From Bigelowiella natans CCMP2755 (Eukaryota; Cercozoa; Chlorarachniophyceae), in assembly GCA_000320545.1 (NCBI GenBank), contig ADNK01000029.1:1-64000 (forward strand): DNA of 64,000 nt, read 5' to 3'. A model generated the notes under the pieces. That model had not been told where the DNA came from. It ran no database searches and saw only the letters and a list, made by a program, of their open reading frames with translations. Both the position numbers and the translations under genes were made by a program. This document shows, piece by piece, positions 38,348-50,911 of the stretch (the first letter of the stretch is position 1; the number at the start of each line of letters is the position of its first letter).

Positions 38348-40815
38348 CTTGCTTTTCAAACATGCCACTGCGGGACAGCACAGGAGGTGAAAGAAACACA
38401 GCAACTAATTTCATTCGCTATCTCTCCACGGTGATGTTGCGTTACTACTTCCGAGCACTGAACAAGCAATCACACGCGCATGCACGTACGCACACAAAAA
38501 GTGGTAGACAGCGCCTACTACCCGGCCCATATCTGCCCAGAGAAGAGAGCAGCAGCTTCAGCCGCGTTATCGCCGTGCGAGTGAGGAGGAGACTACTTTC
38601 TGTTGTTGATACGAGAAAGGAGAACATATTTTCATCAAATAACCGCGTTTCTATCGTATAGAAGAAGATGAAGAAGAGGAAAAAGGGATAATATCTTCAC
38701 TGGAAATCGATGGATAAAGGGATTGTTGCTATATTTTACGGAGTGAACATATTATATTAATATATTATATAACATCTGCCAGGCGCATAATATTTATGTG
38801 TGCAAGCATGCAACCCATTTAGTGTCGTTATAACTGTTAATCACGTAAAGGAGGAATGAGTGCAATGGTTACTACTGGATCGGTTAGTTCGCTGCTCGAA
38901 TTGCTCTTTGTCAGCTCCAACGAGCGAGTACATAATCATGGACTGAAGTCGGTGCGGCGCCTTACAGAACCATATTAGCACAAACAACCGAAGTCCGATT
39001 ATCATACCAAAGCAAACGAAACATGCACCATCATCGTCTCCATATCATCATCGTCATCGCTGCCGACGTCATCCAGCACCGTATCACTTCATTTTGACAA
39101 TCGTATCGTTATCGTCACAAACCATCAGCAATGTATCAGTGCGAATGTTGTTTCGCGCCAAAATAGATTGCAGAGGCGCGCTCGAGCTTACTTTGACGGC
39201 GGTTAGATAGTCTTTGAATGGCTTGTCCATGTGTTGCTCTAGAACACTCGCCGTCTCTTTCCTCTTCTACTTCAACGAGAAGAAGAATAAGGAACAAACA
39301 ATCAGAAGACAACTTTGTGAATCTTGATGTTTTGGCAGCACTACTATTACTACTACTACTACTTCTACTACTACAACAACTACCACTGAGCACATACTGA
39401 AGAATACAGTGATGCTTTAACTCACTGTGACTCATCCGTTTTTTTGGGCAGAAGACATGAAAAAGAGAGAATATAAAGTTCCCATTGGAAACCTGCTCAC
39501 TGGTAGCTCGCTCTTTCCCCTGAATTGCCTGCATTAGTCTCATCAAGACCCTTTTGTCGGAGAGAGATAACGAGGGATCTTTGAACACGATCGATCTTGA
39601 GACGGGCACCGTCCACATCGAGTAGCACTTGGAAGTCGGCGAAGATGATGTGGTGGTAGTTTTGCTATCCTTTCTCCTCGCCGATGATGATGATGATGAT
39701 GATACTGTGAACATCGATGGTATGCCTCGAAACTCTAAATACCTCCCTACCTGTTATCATTAAGGTAATGGTGGTGTGGGAGGATAGTAGCTGTTTGTCG
39801 TATGTCATTCAGGTGACACTTGCAAAGGTGTACGACATCTTTGCAGCACACACGCGTACATGTCATTCTATTCATCCTAACTGCAACGAAGAAGTGTGAG
39901 GGAGCTGCTAGGGTTGCGGAAGATGGGGATTTTGATCTAGATATTTGGTACGTACGTCCATGCGAATGAGAAGATCAACGAGGGAACCTCGAGACAGCAT
40001 CAACCTTTGGTCGGAGAAAATAAAACAAGTAGGAGAAGAAGAGGACACGCACAATTCGTTTACGAAAGTAAATGGAAAACAATAACAACGACAAGTAGTA
40101 AATTAAATGTAATGCTGAGAAGGTCATTCTAAACTTCTTTGTTGCAAACAAATTCATGAATGGAAACGAATATAATCTCTCCCCACACCCCCTCCCCCTC
40201 CTTATATTGGGAAAGATGATGTACTGAATTGAGTGCCCACACACCTTGGGTCCAAATCTATGCAAAAGCGATGTTTCTTCTTTTTGAAAGCATTTCTTGC
40301 AGCTTCCGTCGGGAGTGGAGACGTTTTAACATCAGACTCTTCAGACGTTTGGGCATCATCACGATTCTTACTACCATCCGCCGTGTTCGGATTCATCGTT
40401 GGAGAAGAATCTCCTACGGCTGGTACAACGTTGTCGGCCTTACCTGCAGACTGTGTTTGCGGTATCGTTTCCTCCGAAACATGTTTCTTCTTGGTGTCGC
40501 CTTGGTCGCTACTGCTATTCTTCTTCTTCTTCACTTTGCTTTCGACGCTTAAGTATTCTTCCTCCAAGAAGCATTCTCCTTCAAAACAGGACCTCGATAG
40601 CCCTAGAGCGACGAACTTTACAGTGTTTCCTCCATTTGGAATCTTAGCGTACTGCTTCACTTTCGCAGCGTTCTCCGCAGGGAATGAATTTTTGGTGGTT
40701 GAAGGATCAGATGAATCATTTTCAGCAGTCGCCGCTCTAGCTGCCTCGGCTTCTTTGCTCGTCCAAGTTGCAGCATAAACAGCATAAGATGCATTGCTTC
40801 CGTCAGTGCGATATC

Positions 40816-40857
<42 letters not shown>

Positions 40858-41315
40858 GACAGACAGACAGACAAACTCACCGTTCCTGGCTTCCTCTATG
40901 GCCTTTTCGAACATGGCAAGCTCTTCGGTTCGGTTGCTGCTGTTGACCGATGACCTATCGTTGGTGCCATTATCATCCTTGCCATTGATGAGTTCTTGCA
41001 GCATCGGGATCGAAAGAGTCGCATGATCACCGCCGTAATAATCCTGAGACAAACCATTTCTTACTTCAGGGATGCTTCTGAGAAATCGGGGGGGGGATCG
41101 CTTCGGAGGATGACTTCTGACCCACCTTCTCGTCCATGTGCAGAACCGTTTTTCCAGCTCTAGCGAAAGCGCTAGCTAGAATGCATTGTCCTAAAGATGT
41201 GCCGAGTACGATCACATCGTAGTGACTTGATGGCAGCCTGAGGAAGAAACACCACTGATCGCAAGACTCCGTGACACATGTAAAATTCTTAAACGAACCT
41301 AATTTCGTCGCTCAT
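35934..41315 (-). CDS. Rab escort protein (CHM/REP family)
   Basis: REP presents newly made Rab GTPases to Rab geranylgeranyltransferase in the cytosol. The start is fixed by a 17-nt first exon (41299-41315, MSDEI) joined to 41126-41237 with YDVIVLGTSLGQCILA and KTVLHMDEK. Exon 40881-41043 follows with DYYGGDHATL, the GDI/REP signature. Exon 40245-~40785 has a long Ser/Thr/Asp-rich insert and ends RFCIDLDP. Next come 39956-40004 (LSRGSLVDLLIRMD), 39493-39750 (YLEFRGIP, MWTVPVSRSIVF, SLSLSDKRVLMRLM), about 39391-39428, about 38523-38590 (LLSSLGRYG) and 38233-38276 (AYLYPSYGTGEVPQ). The C-terminal part is 37737-~37941 (FRGIITPSNQYI), 37333-~37410 (SRCVLITDGPLSG), ~37050-37205 (CPQGCFIVYLSC), ~36480-36760, and the last exon ending 35934 (AETAFKRFCPESDFLPG). 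The long N-terminal insert and this C-terminal motif favour REP over Rab GDI. Some middle exons are not placed. Confidence 0.9.
40818..40854. repeat. (CA)n microsatellite in a Rab escort intron
   Basis: A CA run followed by (GACA)n occupies most of the roughly 100-nt intron between exons 3 and 4 of the Rab escort gene (read as GT-rich on the coding strand). Confidence 0.9.
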
Positions 41316-41819
41316 GTTCAGAGGAGCCCGTGACCTTCAAATCAAATATCCCCCTTTGCTCGCAGCCTCTTTCTTCCTCGCTTCCCTCTCTCCGCTGGCC
41401 TTTGTCCAGTATTCCACTGATCGCTTCGTGGAAGGTGGGGAACTTTCTCGTGGTGCTCACAGTGGATGACGACAGCAGCAACGATCCATGCACGACAGAT
41501 CTCCACGATACTTTCCGCATAATAAATTGACTATTTCTTGCACCCCTGGAGACCCTTGGTAGTAAGAAAGCCAACAAATACACCGGAAAGAGAAAGGAGC
41601 GACATTGATCTCTTCATGTCTTAAACGCTTTCTTTCCTACTCGTAGGATTTCAGGATTTCCACTCTGGATTTCTCGAGATTTCCTAAGATTTCCTAGGAT
41701 TTCCTAGGATTTCCTGCGAATAACGCACGTGTTGTTTGTAATACACCTACGACATGATTGGTGAGAGGTATCTGCGGGAAAATGCCGAACATTTTTTAAT
41801 CGGCACGCACCAACTATGC

Positions 41820-42235
41820 CAGTGCCTAAAAACCCAATGCTAGAATGGTCTAGGTCTACATGCACCCAAAAGTGTGCCCACATCTCAAGCAATCATCATG
41901 GCGGGAATTCATGAAGTACCTACGTGACAAAGGCAGCGGAGCTGCGAGAACTTTCCGGGCGAGACGTCTCTTCGTGAGTTCTGGGGCACCCATCGGCAAC
42001 CCTAGAATCGCAAATCAAAGCGACTCACAGCAGTCAGGAGACTTCACATGTTGATGACATTTCGAATCAAGCATTGGAACTGCTTCATTCATGCACACCC
42101 TGAAGGCAGAAAATGCATCTTCAATGCCTTCCTGGGCACCATGAAGATGCTAAAGATACCAAAGGGGAGCGAGAGTTCCAGCTAGCAGCTAGCCAGAGCT
42201 AGCAGAGACTGGCTAGCTAGCTAGCTGTGCACAAC
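41820..42235 (+). pseudogene. Decayed partial copy of the EF-hand gene
   Basis: Three blocks match the gene at 44.8-46.0 kb in order and orientation: 41821-41900 with 44906-44985 (including the AATCATCATGGC start context), 41966-42045 with 45061-45138 (CACCCATCGGCAACC), and 42098-42235 with 45140-45235. The last block is interrupted by GCTAGC-type insertions around 42180-42225 and by small indels that break the frame, leaving a 64-codon frame that stops at 42054. The EF-hand end is missing. A segment of about 50 nt at 42048-42098 that is absent from the intact gene splits the second and third blocks. Confidence 0.75.
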
Positions 42236-42777
42236 AGTCCAGGTGTGCTTCAATGAACACGCTAGCTAGCTAGCTAGTGTCACACTAACTGTGAGACTTG
42301 AACTGAACCCGCACATGGCATGTCAAATTTCATCAGCACGCACGCTAGCACGGCGCACAGCGCAACCCAACTAGCCAACTAGCCAACCTGAAATTTCACT
42401 GCAGTTGCATCCACATGTGTCATCATGGCCTAGCTTGTCCTAGCTAGCTAGCAAGATTTGCTAGCGCTAGAGCGGTGTTAGATGTGTCCACAGATTTTTG
42501 CATCGCCTCGTAATTTTTGACACGCAAATAGTTGTAGCCTTGCGCAATGCATCCATCAGTAGCAACACAACTAGACGTACAAGAAGAAGGCCTTTGTAGA
42601 TGCGCTCGACTACTAGAAGCAAGCGCTGATCAAGCATGATATTGTGGTCTGCTCTGCCGTGCACGCAGACGTGAAACAGGCTAGCAGGTCAGGCAACGTT
42701 GCGACATTTGCGGCCAATCCATGGATTCGTCAAGATATCATCACTAGATGACCTAGCTTGCTAATTCACAGTCTTCC
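42236..42777. other. Intergenic spacer rich in GCTAGC palindromes
   Basis: Runs of CTAG/GCTA units occur at about 42211-42228, 42262-42278 and 42440-42453, and short AACTAGCC tandem units near 42369-42388. No coding signal was seen. Confidence 0.6.
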
Positions 42778-44323
42778 CTACTTTTTGGGGGGTTGTGATG
42801 CTGCGGTTTTGGGCTTGTCGCGACAGGACAATGAAGTTCGAGCAAGTTTACAAGCTCCGCCTGTATCTAGTCCCACGAACCGCCCTACAATACTGAGCCA
42901 ACATGGCAGATAATTCATTTCCTTAAACAAGTCATCTCGTGATACTTCTTTCCCTGAAGTCTCCTCGGCAGCAGAGAAAGCAATAGACAATAGCTTGTTG
43001 AGTTGACACACCTACGTTGTTTGATATACTTCGTCCAAAATCTACTGCTCTACATCTAAGCAATGCGAAGATAATTGTAAGGAAAATATCGATTCTACCT
43101 TCATAGCAAGAACTGGGCAGCCCTCTACTGGATGATCCTATCGGTAACAAGGTTTTGAGTACTTGTGCACCTCTCGTGTTAATCTAGATAGTCTGTTTCC
43201 CACCTGCTGTATCAGGTAACACTTCGCCTCTGGGACAGGAAGGGTCGATTCTTTCCTCTGCCTGTATCACACATTCTTTAAGTCGGAAGTTGAGGAATTA
43301 GGAGGCGCAAAGTGTGTGGTGATCCTAGATGCGTACCAATATTTCAAAATTTCATTGGCCCTCTCCAGACCGACAGGACTCCCATCTGCTTTCCCGGCCG
43401 AATAGCATACACAAAGAAACATTTTACAATAACCATTAGACATGATCGTGTTGAGTATTGTAAGTATTCGACCTGGATTGCTCGCTTTTAAGATCATTAG
43501 AGGGACTTCATAAGCTGTTTGATAGAGAACTTCATGCCGAATTCCTACGAGCGTGGATCCTGTTTCCCCGTCACCAAGTCTATCAACACTGCAGTCAGTG
43601 TAGGTACATCCCTGGTCCCTCTTCGTATAGTCCCCGTTGATGTGGCTAACACTTTGGTGCGAGGATAATGGTGTGCTCCCAGTTGACTTTGTGTCTGATT
43701 TTTCTCCACTCGCCTTAATGACACCATCATCATTGGGTTCTGCTTAGTTAGAGGATTGATTAGCGCTTGTCTGAGCGATATATCAAGAGTTATAGTAGTA
43801 CCCAAGTCGGGGAATGTCGCGAGAAGTTCATCGTCGCCGTGAGAAGCGACGTCTTTGTCGCAGTTATGTTTGTCAACGCTTCGTTTATGTGTCACATGTG
43901 GAGTTGAGGGGGGGGGGGCTGGCAAAAATATCTCCCGTCCAGAGAGATATATGTGACCTGGGACTCCTGCCTGGGATGTACAAACTTTTAGTTGTTGGGT
44001 ATGCACGAATATATTTACTCGCACAAGTGCCAATGAAACGGGCGTTTGAAATTAAGTATTGGTGGATGAAAATTTGAAATGCTTCTTGAAAATAAATTAT
44101 AATGATTCAATACCAGTAGTGAATTTGGGGATGGCTTCCGTAGACTCCAGAATTCACCCGACGATAACGACTACATAAGTTCTCGTAAGAAGGCAGCAGG
44201 CCAAAATATTATGTAATACCTCAGCAGCACGACAGAATGCCTTGTAGCTGATGGTGCCGGGATGGCGACCTGTATCCTGTGTGCGTCAGCACGATTCCAG
44301 TTAAGAGGAAGAAGGAGTGGGTC

Positions 44324-44378
<55 letters not shown>

Positions 44379-44438
44379 GGAGAGGGAGAGGGAGAGGGAG
44401 GGAGCAAGCATCACCTTCACTTTAGATTCCAAGGACAT
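42778..44438 (-). CDS. Unidentified multi-exon protein
   Basis: The likely start is ATG at 44438 (MSLESKVK, then a GTGATG donor). Further minus-strand exons carry TGRHPGTISYKAFCRAAE (about 44260), GDDELLATFPDLGTTITLDI (about 43810), MMMVSLRRVEKNQTQSQLG, VPTLTAVLIDLVTGKQD (about 43590), GMKFSIKQLMKSL, ASNPGRILTILNTIMSNGY (about 43470), and VGLERANEILKYWYASRITT. The last exon ends at 42778 (EEVSRD-like acidic, then a basic PKTAASQPPKK tail). It reads as a soluble protein of perhaps 350-450 residues. I recognise no family, and exact splice sites are not set. Confidence 0.5.
44330..44375. repeat. (GA)n microsatellite
   Basis: A GA run followed by (GGGAGA)n lies inside what is probably the first intron of the minus-strand gene at 42.8-44.4 kb. 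Confidence 0.85.
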
Positions 44439-44808
44439 AGATGGTGCATCGTATTTCGTCGGCTAATATCACGCCTAAAATTTAGGATGGGAACAATTTC
44501 TGAACCCGAAGTAGATCTAGAACGTTGGGTGACACCACGTTTTTCAGCCAAATATAGTTTCGATTCTTTTTATCCTATCTCTCCATGAAACTAACGTGCT
44601 TTCTTCCGTATCGTGCCGGTGGGTGACCCATCACGATGCTCTGATCGCAAGTTGTAATCAGAACAAATCAAAAGCGAAAAACGATTACGACAAGTAGGTC
44701 AAGACGAGATTGCTGTAAAAATAACCGGTTTCTCTTTCTACAAAATAGATTAGTCTTCGGACAAGAAACTTCTGAGGACGGGGAAGCACTTCCTGCGGTC
44801 AAAGGGAA

Positions 44809-45957
44809 ATGTCTTCCTTTTGTAGGGAGCGACAACACTGGGTTCATGTCGCAATAAGTAAAGATGTGTTTAGAATGGGCTTAAGGGCAGGTCTTCTCTC
44901 GTGCCTAAAAACCCAAATAACCCATGAGTATGCCCGCCCCACAACTCAAGTATTTCATCTAATCATCATGGCAAGAGGAATTCATAAAGGCACCAAAGCA
45001 TCTAAGGCGGTGGACCTACGAAGAACAACCAAGCTCAAACAGCGAAGACGCGAACTTGCTTACGTCCCTTCGTGGGTTCTGGCGGCACCCATCGGCAACC
45101 GCAAATCAAAGCGACTCGCAGCAGTCAGGAGATTTCTTGCTCTGAAGGCAGAAAAGGCGTCTTCAATGCCTTCCTGGGCACTGAAGATACCAAACGGGGA
45201 GCGAAAGTCCCAGAGACTAGCTGTGCACAGAGTGAAGCTCGCACTTGAAGCAACAGACAACCTGTGGGGAATCCACGAGGAACATCCCAACGTGATGTTG
45301 ATGGAATCATCGGAAGAGAATACAAAGGTAGTGGAAAGGAAAAACACAAGACCTATGGATTCCAAAAATAGGCAGAATGCAGAGGCAACAGATAAATTTG
45401 GAGAAAGCGATGGAGCGCGGGTTATGGAATGCCCGAACAGAGGAGCAAAGTCTTGCAAGGATGCAGAGAATGAGGAGGAAGAAAATTTTACCATGAAAGA
45501 TGCTGACTCTGTGGACACTCACTCAGTGGACACGGCCATCAGCAATGTTAATCCAGATTTTGATGACCAGAAAAAGATTGTGCCTACGGACATGCGCTCA
45601 AAAGATTCAATAGAATTCAAAAATAATTCTTTTAAGTCCGTTGACTCAATCATGCAATCTTGTGAAATGTCACATGTCCTTCTAGGAGACAATCACTTGG
45701 ACTTTCCAAAAACACCCAGACTTGCAGAGCGAAAGCAAAAGAAAATATTTCGGGATTTTTCCTCAAATTCGGACAAAATATCCAGAAGCGCATTCAAGAA
45801 AGCACTGTCGAAAGCTGGAAGACGTCCGAAAGCAAATTTGCTCAACTCAGTTTTCTGTAGCCTTGACATTAACAAAAATGGATCAATCGAATTTGAAGAA
45901 TTCCAGAGAGGGCTTCACCAACTTTCCCAACTTTCTCAACCTAATGTGCTAGTGTGA
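44809..45957 (+). CDS. Basic N-terminal, C-terminal EF-hand protein, single exon
   Basis: This is the longest uninterrupted frame in the window (382 codons) and the only clear intronless gene of this size. A second in-frame ATG at 44968 (MARGIHKGTK) is the more likely start (329 aa), because the decayed copy at 41.8 kb conserves that ATG context. Residues after it form two similar basic units, SWVLAAPIGNRKSKRLAAVRR and SWALKIPNGERKSQRLAVHRV shortened to their common core S-W-x-L-x-x-P-x-G-x-R-K-S-x-R-L-A. A central acidic/polar region follows. The C-terminus has a degenerate EF-hand (NSDKISRSAFKKALSK) and a canonical Ca-binding loop (DINKNGSIEFEE, ligands D-N-N-S-E). A Ca-responsive DNA- or RNA-associated protein is a guess from the basic region only. 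Confidence 0.8.
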   Translation: MSSFCRERQHWVHVAISKDVFRMGLRAGLLSCLKTQITHEYARPTTQVFHLIIMARGIHKGTKASKAVDLRRTTKLKQRRRELAYVPSWVLAAPIGNRKSKRLAAVRRFLALKAEKASSMPSWALKIPNGERKSQRLAVHRVKLALEATDNLWGIHEEHPNVMLMESSEENTKVVERKNTRPMDSKNRQNAEATDKFGESDGARVMECPNRGAKSCKDAENEEEENFTMKDADSVDTHSVDTAISNVNPDFDDQKKIVPTDMRSKDSIEFKNNSFKSVDSIMQSCEMSHVLLGDNHLDFPKTPRLAERKQKKIFRDFSSNSDKISRSAFKKALSKAGRRPKANLLNSVFCSLDINKNGSIEFEEFQRGLHQLSQLSQPNVLV

Positions 45958-47500
45958 TTTTGAAACCATGAAATTCAATTGCTAAAAAATGAAAATTAAA
46001 CCACAAACTTTTCGTATATTCGCGTGCACAGCCATGTAAAAGTACATCACTAGATCAGCACGATGCGCAGCGCAGCATGACGCGACGGTTTGTAGCGATC
46101 ATGGCGATTGCATCCTAGCAATACTAGAATAGCTGAAAATCCTCACCGTGTCCATCAATCACTTAGTAGTCATAGCTAGGTATACTCTAGTACTGCTCCT
46201 TAGTACTAGCTAAATCAAGCATGATCGCGATGATTGTTGTTGCTTATTTCTGCTTTGCTAGTTTGCATGCCAGCTAGCCATCTAGCCATGCTAGCATGCA
46301 CGTAAATGTGAAAAGAGGGCAACGCTAGCAACGCTAGAACGAACCACATCAATCTCTAGATCTAGACGTTGCTAGGTTGGCGGTCACTAGCTAGCTAGTA
46401 AAATTGCGCAGCAGTCTAAGCACGCTAGCACGCATGCTAGTATACTTGTAGGAGATAGGAGAGATAGACACGGGACACATTGAAGTTCATGCAGCCCTGG
46501 TGCAGGCGCGGTGCATGGTACACATAACTTCAGCATGAAACTTAACGAGTTTCGCTTGGTCATACAATCTAGACTATCTCCACATTTTCCGATTTTTTCT
46601 TTAATTGAATGAATGATATACTTGCAAAAATTTAGGTATCTATGGACAACTAGTATGTGTTACCAACCATATACGCATTTGTCCGACATATATGCGCGTC
46701 TATCTAGCTATGTGGCCAATCTCTAGATCACCAAATATTGATACATTAGTGCAAATATCCAAATTCTCTCATATTTCCCTAGAATTTAAGGAATTTTCTA
46801 CAATTTTTTTGCGACATTATTTTTCCTTTTTCGGCAGAGAGAATCGGCCTTCATTATCCAGCATCTTAAACTTGTTACCACGCACAACCATCACCTCTTT
46901 GGGTAGCTTAACTCTTTTATTCGCGGTGGAATGGTCAGCGAACCTAAGAGAGGGAGTCCGAAAGTCGTCTTGTCATTTTTATGTAAGGTAGAAGTATCAT
47001 CCCTCACTACACGAACACAATTACATTATGGCTGATGCACACACGCACAAGTAAATGTGAAGGAAACAATTGTACTACCAGACGGAGATGTTGGGGCCGA
47101 CAAGCCTGAAAAACTGCCGTGGTGTGGGTTTATCCTTCTGCTTAAGATTTTTGTTTGTGGTTGAGGGTTGTTTTGAAGATTTTTGAAAGATTCTCTGAAC
47201 GAAAGATTTAACCCCACGACTCTTAATCCCACCGTGGTGAGTCGTCTTATTTATAGGTAGAGATTCATGCGGAGTCCTATCCGTCTGCCACATCAATAGC
47301 ACACACAATAACGCGCGCACACACACACGAACATGCATACACGGGTCAGAATTGATGTTCATCCTCGTTGGAATCATATATTTCAATATATTGTTTCAAT
47401 CAGAAACATCACTACTGCTATAATCGCCTACGTTCTCCTCTCATTAATGCTAGTTCGCGGCCTTTGTTAGTCATACAATATAGTGCTGATGGTGGCACTG
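45958..47500. other. Intergenic spacer with CTAG-rich palindromes
   Basis: The first 700 nt carry many GCTAGC and CATGC palindromes (about 46270-46445). Between 46690 and 47350 short frames occur on both strands, including a 99-codon plus frame at 46692, but none shows exon structure or a motif. I call nothing here. Confidence 0.55.
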
Positions 47501-47502
47501 CT

Positions 47503-48529
47503 ACACTACTACCATACCATCCATATGAGCTCGCCTTCCTTCAGCTTTCTTTCCGTGCCTTCAAGCAGGGGTCGCATGTGCTCAATGTCGCCAAATGCGT
47601 GGACCTAGACAATGAGGAAAAGAGTAAAAGAGACAGAGAGAGATTTAGGGAAGAATAAAAGAAAAAATGAACGACTTTTTGTGTTATTCGGTATCTGCTC
47701 TAGTATAGCTGCAACGAGCCCCTCCCCCCCCCCTCCTCTCAAGTGTTCGCAAGCACACTTCCTTCGTGATGAATTAGTGCTAATCGGGCATACATCTTCT
47801 GGTGAGTTGAGTATAGCTGGATAGACTGCGCACGAGTCGCTAACGTTCGACGCCATCCAGATGCCTGTGAATACTTGAAGCAATCAGTTGCTAAACCAGC
47901 ACCAGCACCAGTAACAACGCTAGCGGTAGCGGATATACCGAACACATGCATACAATATTCATTGCACGCAGACTCGACCTCCATCAAATACGCCCTGTCT
48001 GAATGTGCCAAGTCCCCAACCATGCCACACGCGGTAAGACCTTTTCGAGGGATTCTGAGGGGGGTTAAAAAGAGAAGCACCAATCGTCATCACCCGTCCT
48101 TCTTGCTTTTCCTCCCCTCCGGTGGTTTAGAGGAATATGTCCCCAAAAAGTCACTGTGAATCCGCTGATACAATCGGGTGAATGCACCAGCTGTAGAAAC
48201 AGCCCTTTTCTTTCATAAAACGGAGGTCGTCTGTCTTCGGCAGCCAAGACGCACAAAATTATCACCAAAACGAAACAAAAAGAAAAGAAGTCTCATGACA
48301 TGCCCTCCCAATGTGTAGATCCGAACTCTCTTCCTACATTCTCCTCAACTCTTCCAAAGGCACAACACATACCCATAGGCTTTGTGGGCTGAATCCGGGC
48401 GATTCGACGTGCAAACCAGGCCTCCGTTGCGACCATCCCTTTTTCACTTCAGACTCATGTATTGTGAGGTAGAACACCTGCGGAACGAAAAGGAGTGCAG
48501 GAACAAATCGATATATGTATAAATATATA

Positions 48530-48577
<48 letters not shown>

Positions 48578-48858
48578 GTGTGCGCCATCTCTAGGGCTGG
48601 ATGATAACGACGTGCATGAGGAAGGAGAGGGGGAAGAAATTATGTACTGCACACCTTTCCAATTGCATCTGTCGCCGTGTCGACGAGACAACGGTCTATC
48701 ATCGGCACATACTGGTGCATTTTTTTCTACGGGAGAACGGGGAGGGATGATAAAGGGAGGAGGGGGGGGGGGATGATTTAGCTTATATGCAGGACATTGA
48801 ATCAGTAGTGAGAACATATAAGTGCACACACAAAGATGCATAGAATGTATTTATACGC

Positions 48859-48899
<41 letters not shown>

Positions 48900-50114
48900 T
48901 GTATATTTATATGGTAGAAGTGTATGTATGGGAGGCAAGGATAGACAGATCCATTCGAAAAATCTTCCTCCTGCTTACAAATGAAGACATACATACATAC
49001 GCACGCACGCACGCACACGGTAATGCGTGTGTATGCGTTGTGACTGAGACAGGCATGGAGGATCTCTCTACCTACCTACCGGCAGTGTTGCTTTGTCTAC
49101 GACAGGGATCTTTTGAACCCTAAGGGTTGTCGCTCCAATCCTTATCGGCATCATGTTAATGTTAATGCCGCTCGGCTCCGGAAAGTCAACCTTTTCATCC
49201 AAGATTAGAGCAGATTATGCCATTGTCAAAGTGGCGTATATTTGACCAACGACAAGGAGGGGGGGGTGAAGGAAGGCCAACAATACTGCTGTGGACGACA
49301 AAGCAGATCTCGAGATAAACAGATTATAATAATAACACAAGGAACTTGCATCGGCATCATTGATGATGGAACTCTGTGTTGCTTCAATATGACTATTTTG
49401 ATGTAATTGGACGGACGGGCGGTCAATTTTGCCTAAGTTCCGGAGATGTTTGGTTACCTTGCATATCATCGCATATGGTACTCTCTGCTTACTTTTGACC
49501 AGCTCGTCGGGGTTGAATATGGGGCTGTGCCCGATTTCAACGTCACATGCCCACATGTCCAACTACGTTTGTATATTTATCAGAAGCAGAGCAGTGAGGA
49601 GAGAATGGCGTGAGGCCAAATCCGCTTTTTTCTTCTTCATCATGCGAATAGTCTCATTATTTAAGAGATTTGTTTGTTTTGGTTCTCGACAATTCTCCGT
49701 TGTCGTAGCACGCTGCTATTGGTGATACTCTTCCCACCACTAATGCTTCATCACATTCAGAAATGCTGCTGCTAAGCAGCGCACCACCACAGTTATTTTA
49801 TTATCGTATCGAAGAATGCTTTTGCTTTGTTATGAAGGCGAAACCATCTCATCTTGCTCTTCACTTCCCCCCCCCACCTCGATCATTGTTACCAGATATT
49901 GCCATATTTTTTTCAGTAAGACAGATTGCCCTCTCAGCCTGTTCAAATTGCTTTTCGGGTCATGGAGACCGCAGATGAAAGCGTGGAGTATCTCGGGATA
50001 TGGACTATAAGTTAAAATGTGTATCGTCAGTTGTATCGACCATTGCGACTATTATTCAAGTTAGGGAGAGAGGGGAGAGGAGGGGAGAGGAGAGAGGGAG
50101 AGAGAGAGAGAGAG

Positions 50115-50160
<46 letters not shown>

Positions 50161-50631
50161 GAGAGAGGAAAGAGAGAGAGAGAGAGAAAGTGAAAGAAGT
50201 CTCATTTTCCTCCTCTTACCGGATCCGAGAGTACATACGATAATTCTTCTGCTTCTCACACAATTTCTCCTCCACCATAACTGCATCCTTGATGCGCTGA
50301 AATTGGTCTGAGAAACCACCATTACCATGTAAAAGAAGGAACACTAGAGCATGAAGAGTTTTATTGATGACAGTATTGCAATCACCATCACCACCACCAC
50401 CACTATCAGTCTACTATATCAATATATCACCACGTGAAACATTCCCTTGCACCGAGGTGTCTACTACAAACATCGGCATTGTGGATCGTTGTTCTGAATC
50501 CTTTTGCTGAAGTGATTCTCGGAATAATATCAGCTCCTTCTCGAATAGCTTTATGGTAGTCTCTTCCAAGCCATACCTACACATTGAGATGCAGATCATA
50601 CTTCCCTCTTCTTCTTTCTCTCTTGCACAGA

Positions 50632-50674
<43 letters not shown>

Positions 50675-50856
50675 GCATAAAAGTCTTGGAGTCTCACTTT
50701 TCCGCGTTCAGACGCAACTTTGAAATGATCCACTGCCCCGGAAATATGAACGAATGTTCATAATTGCTGCAAAGCACGTAGTGATTTTCACCACCACTTG
50801 CTCTCCATCCCCTTCTGCAAGGCGAATTAGTTATTTACCCCACGTCACAATTTAAC

Positions 50857-50911
<55 letters not shown>

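Noticed and set aside
40229-40778. Plus-strand open frames of 107 and 181 codons
   Set aside because: They are antisense shadows of the long Rab escort protein exon at 40245-40785.
45060-45522. Minus-strand open frames of up to 152 codons
   Set aside because: They are antisense to the intronless EF-hand coding sequence, which has the clear motif.
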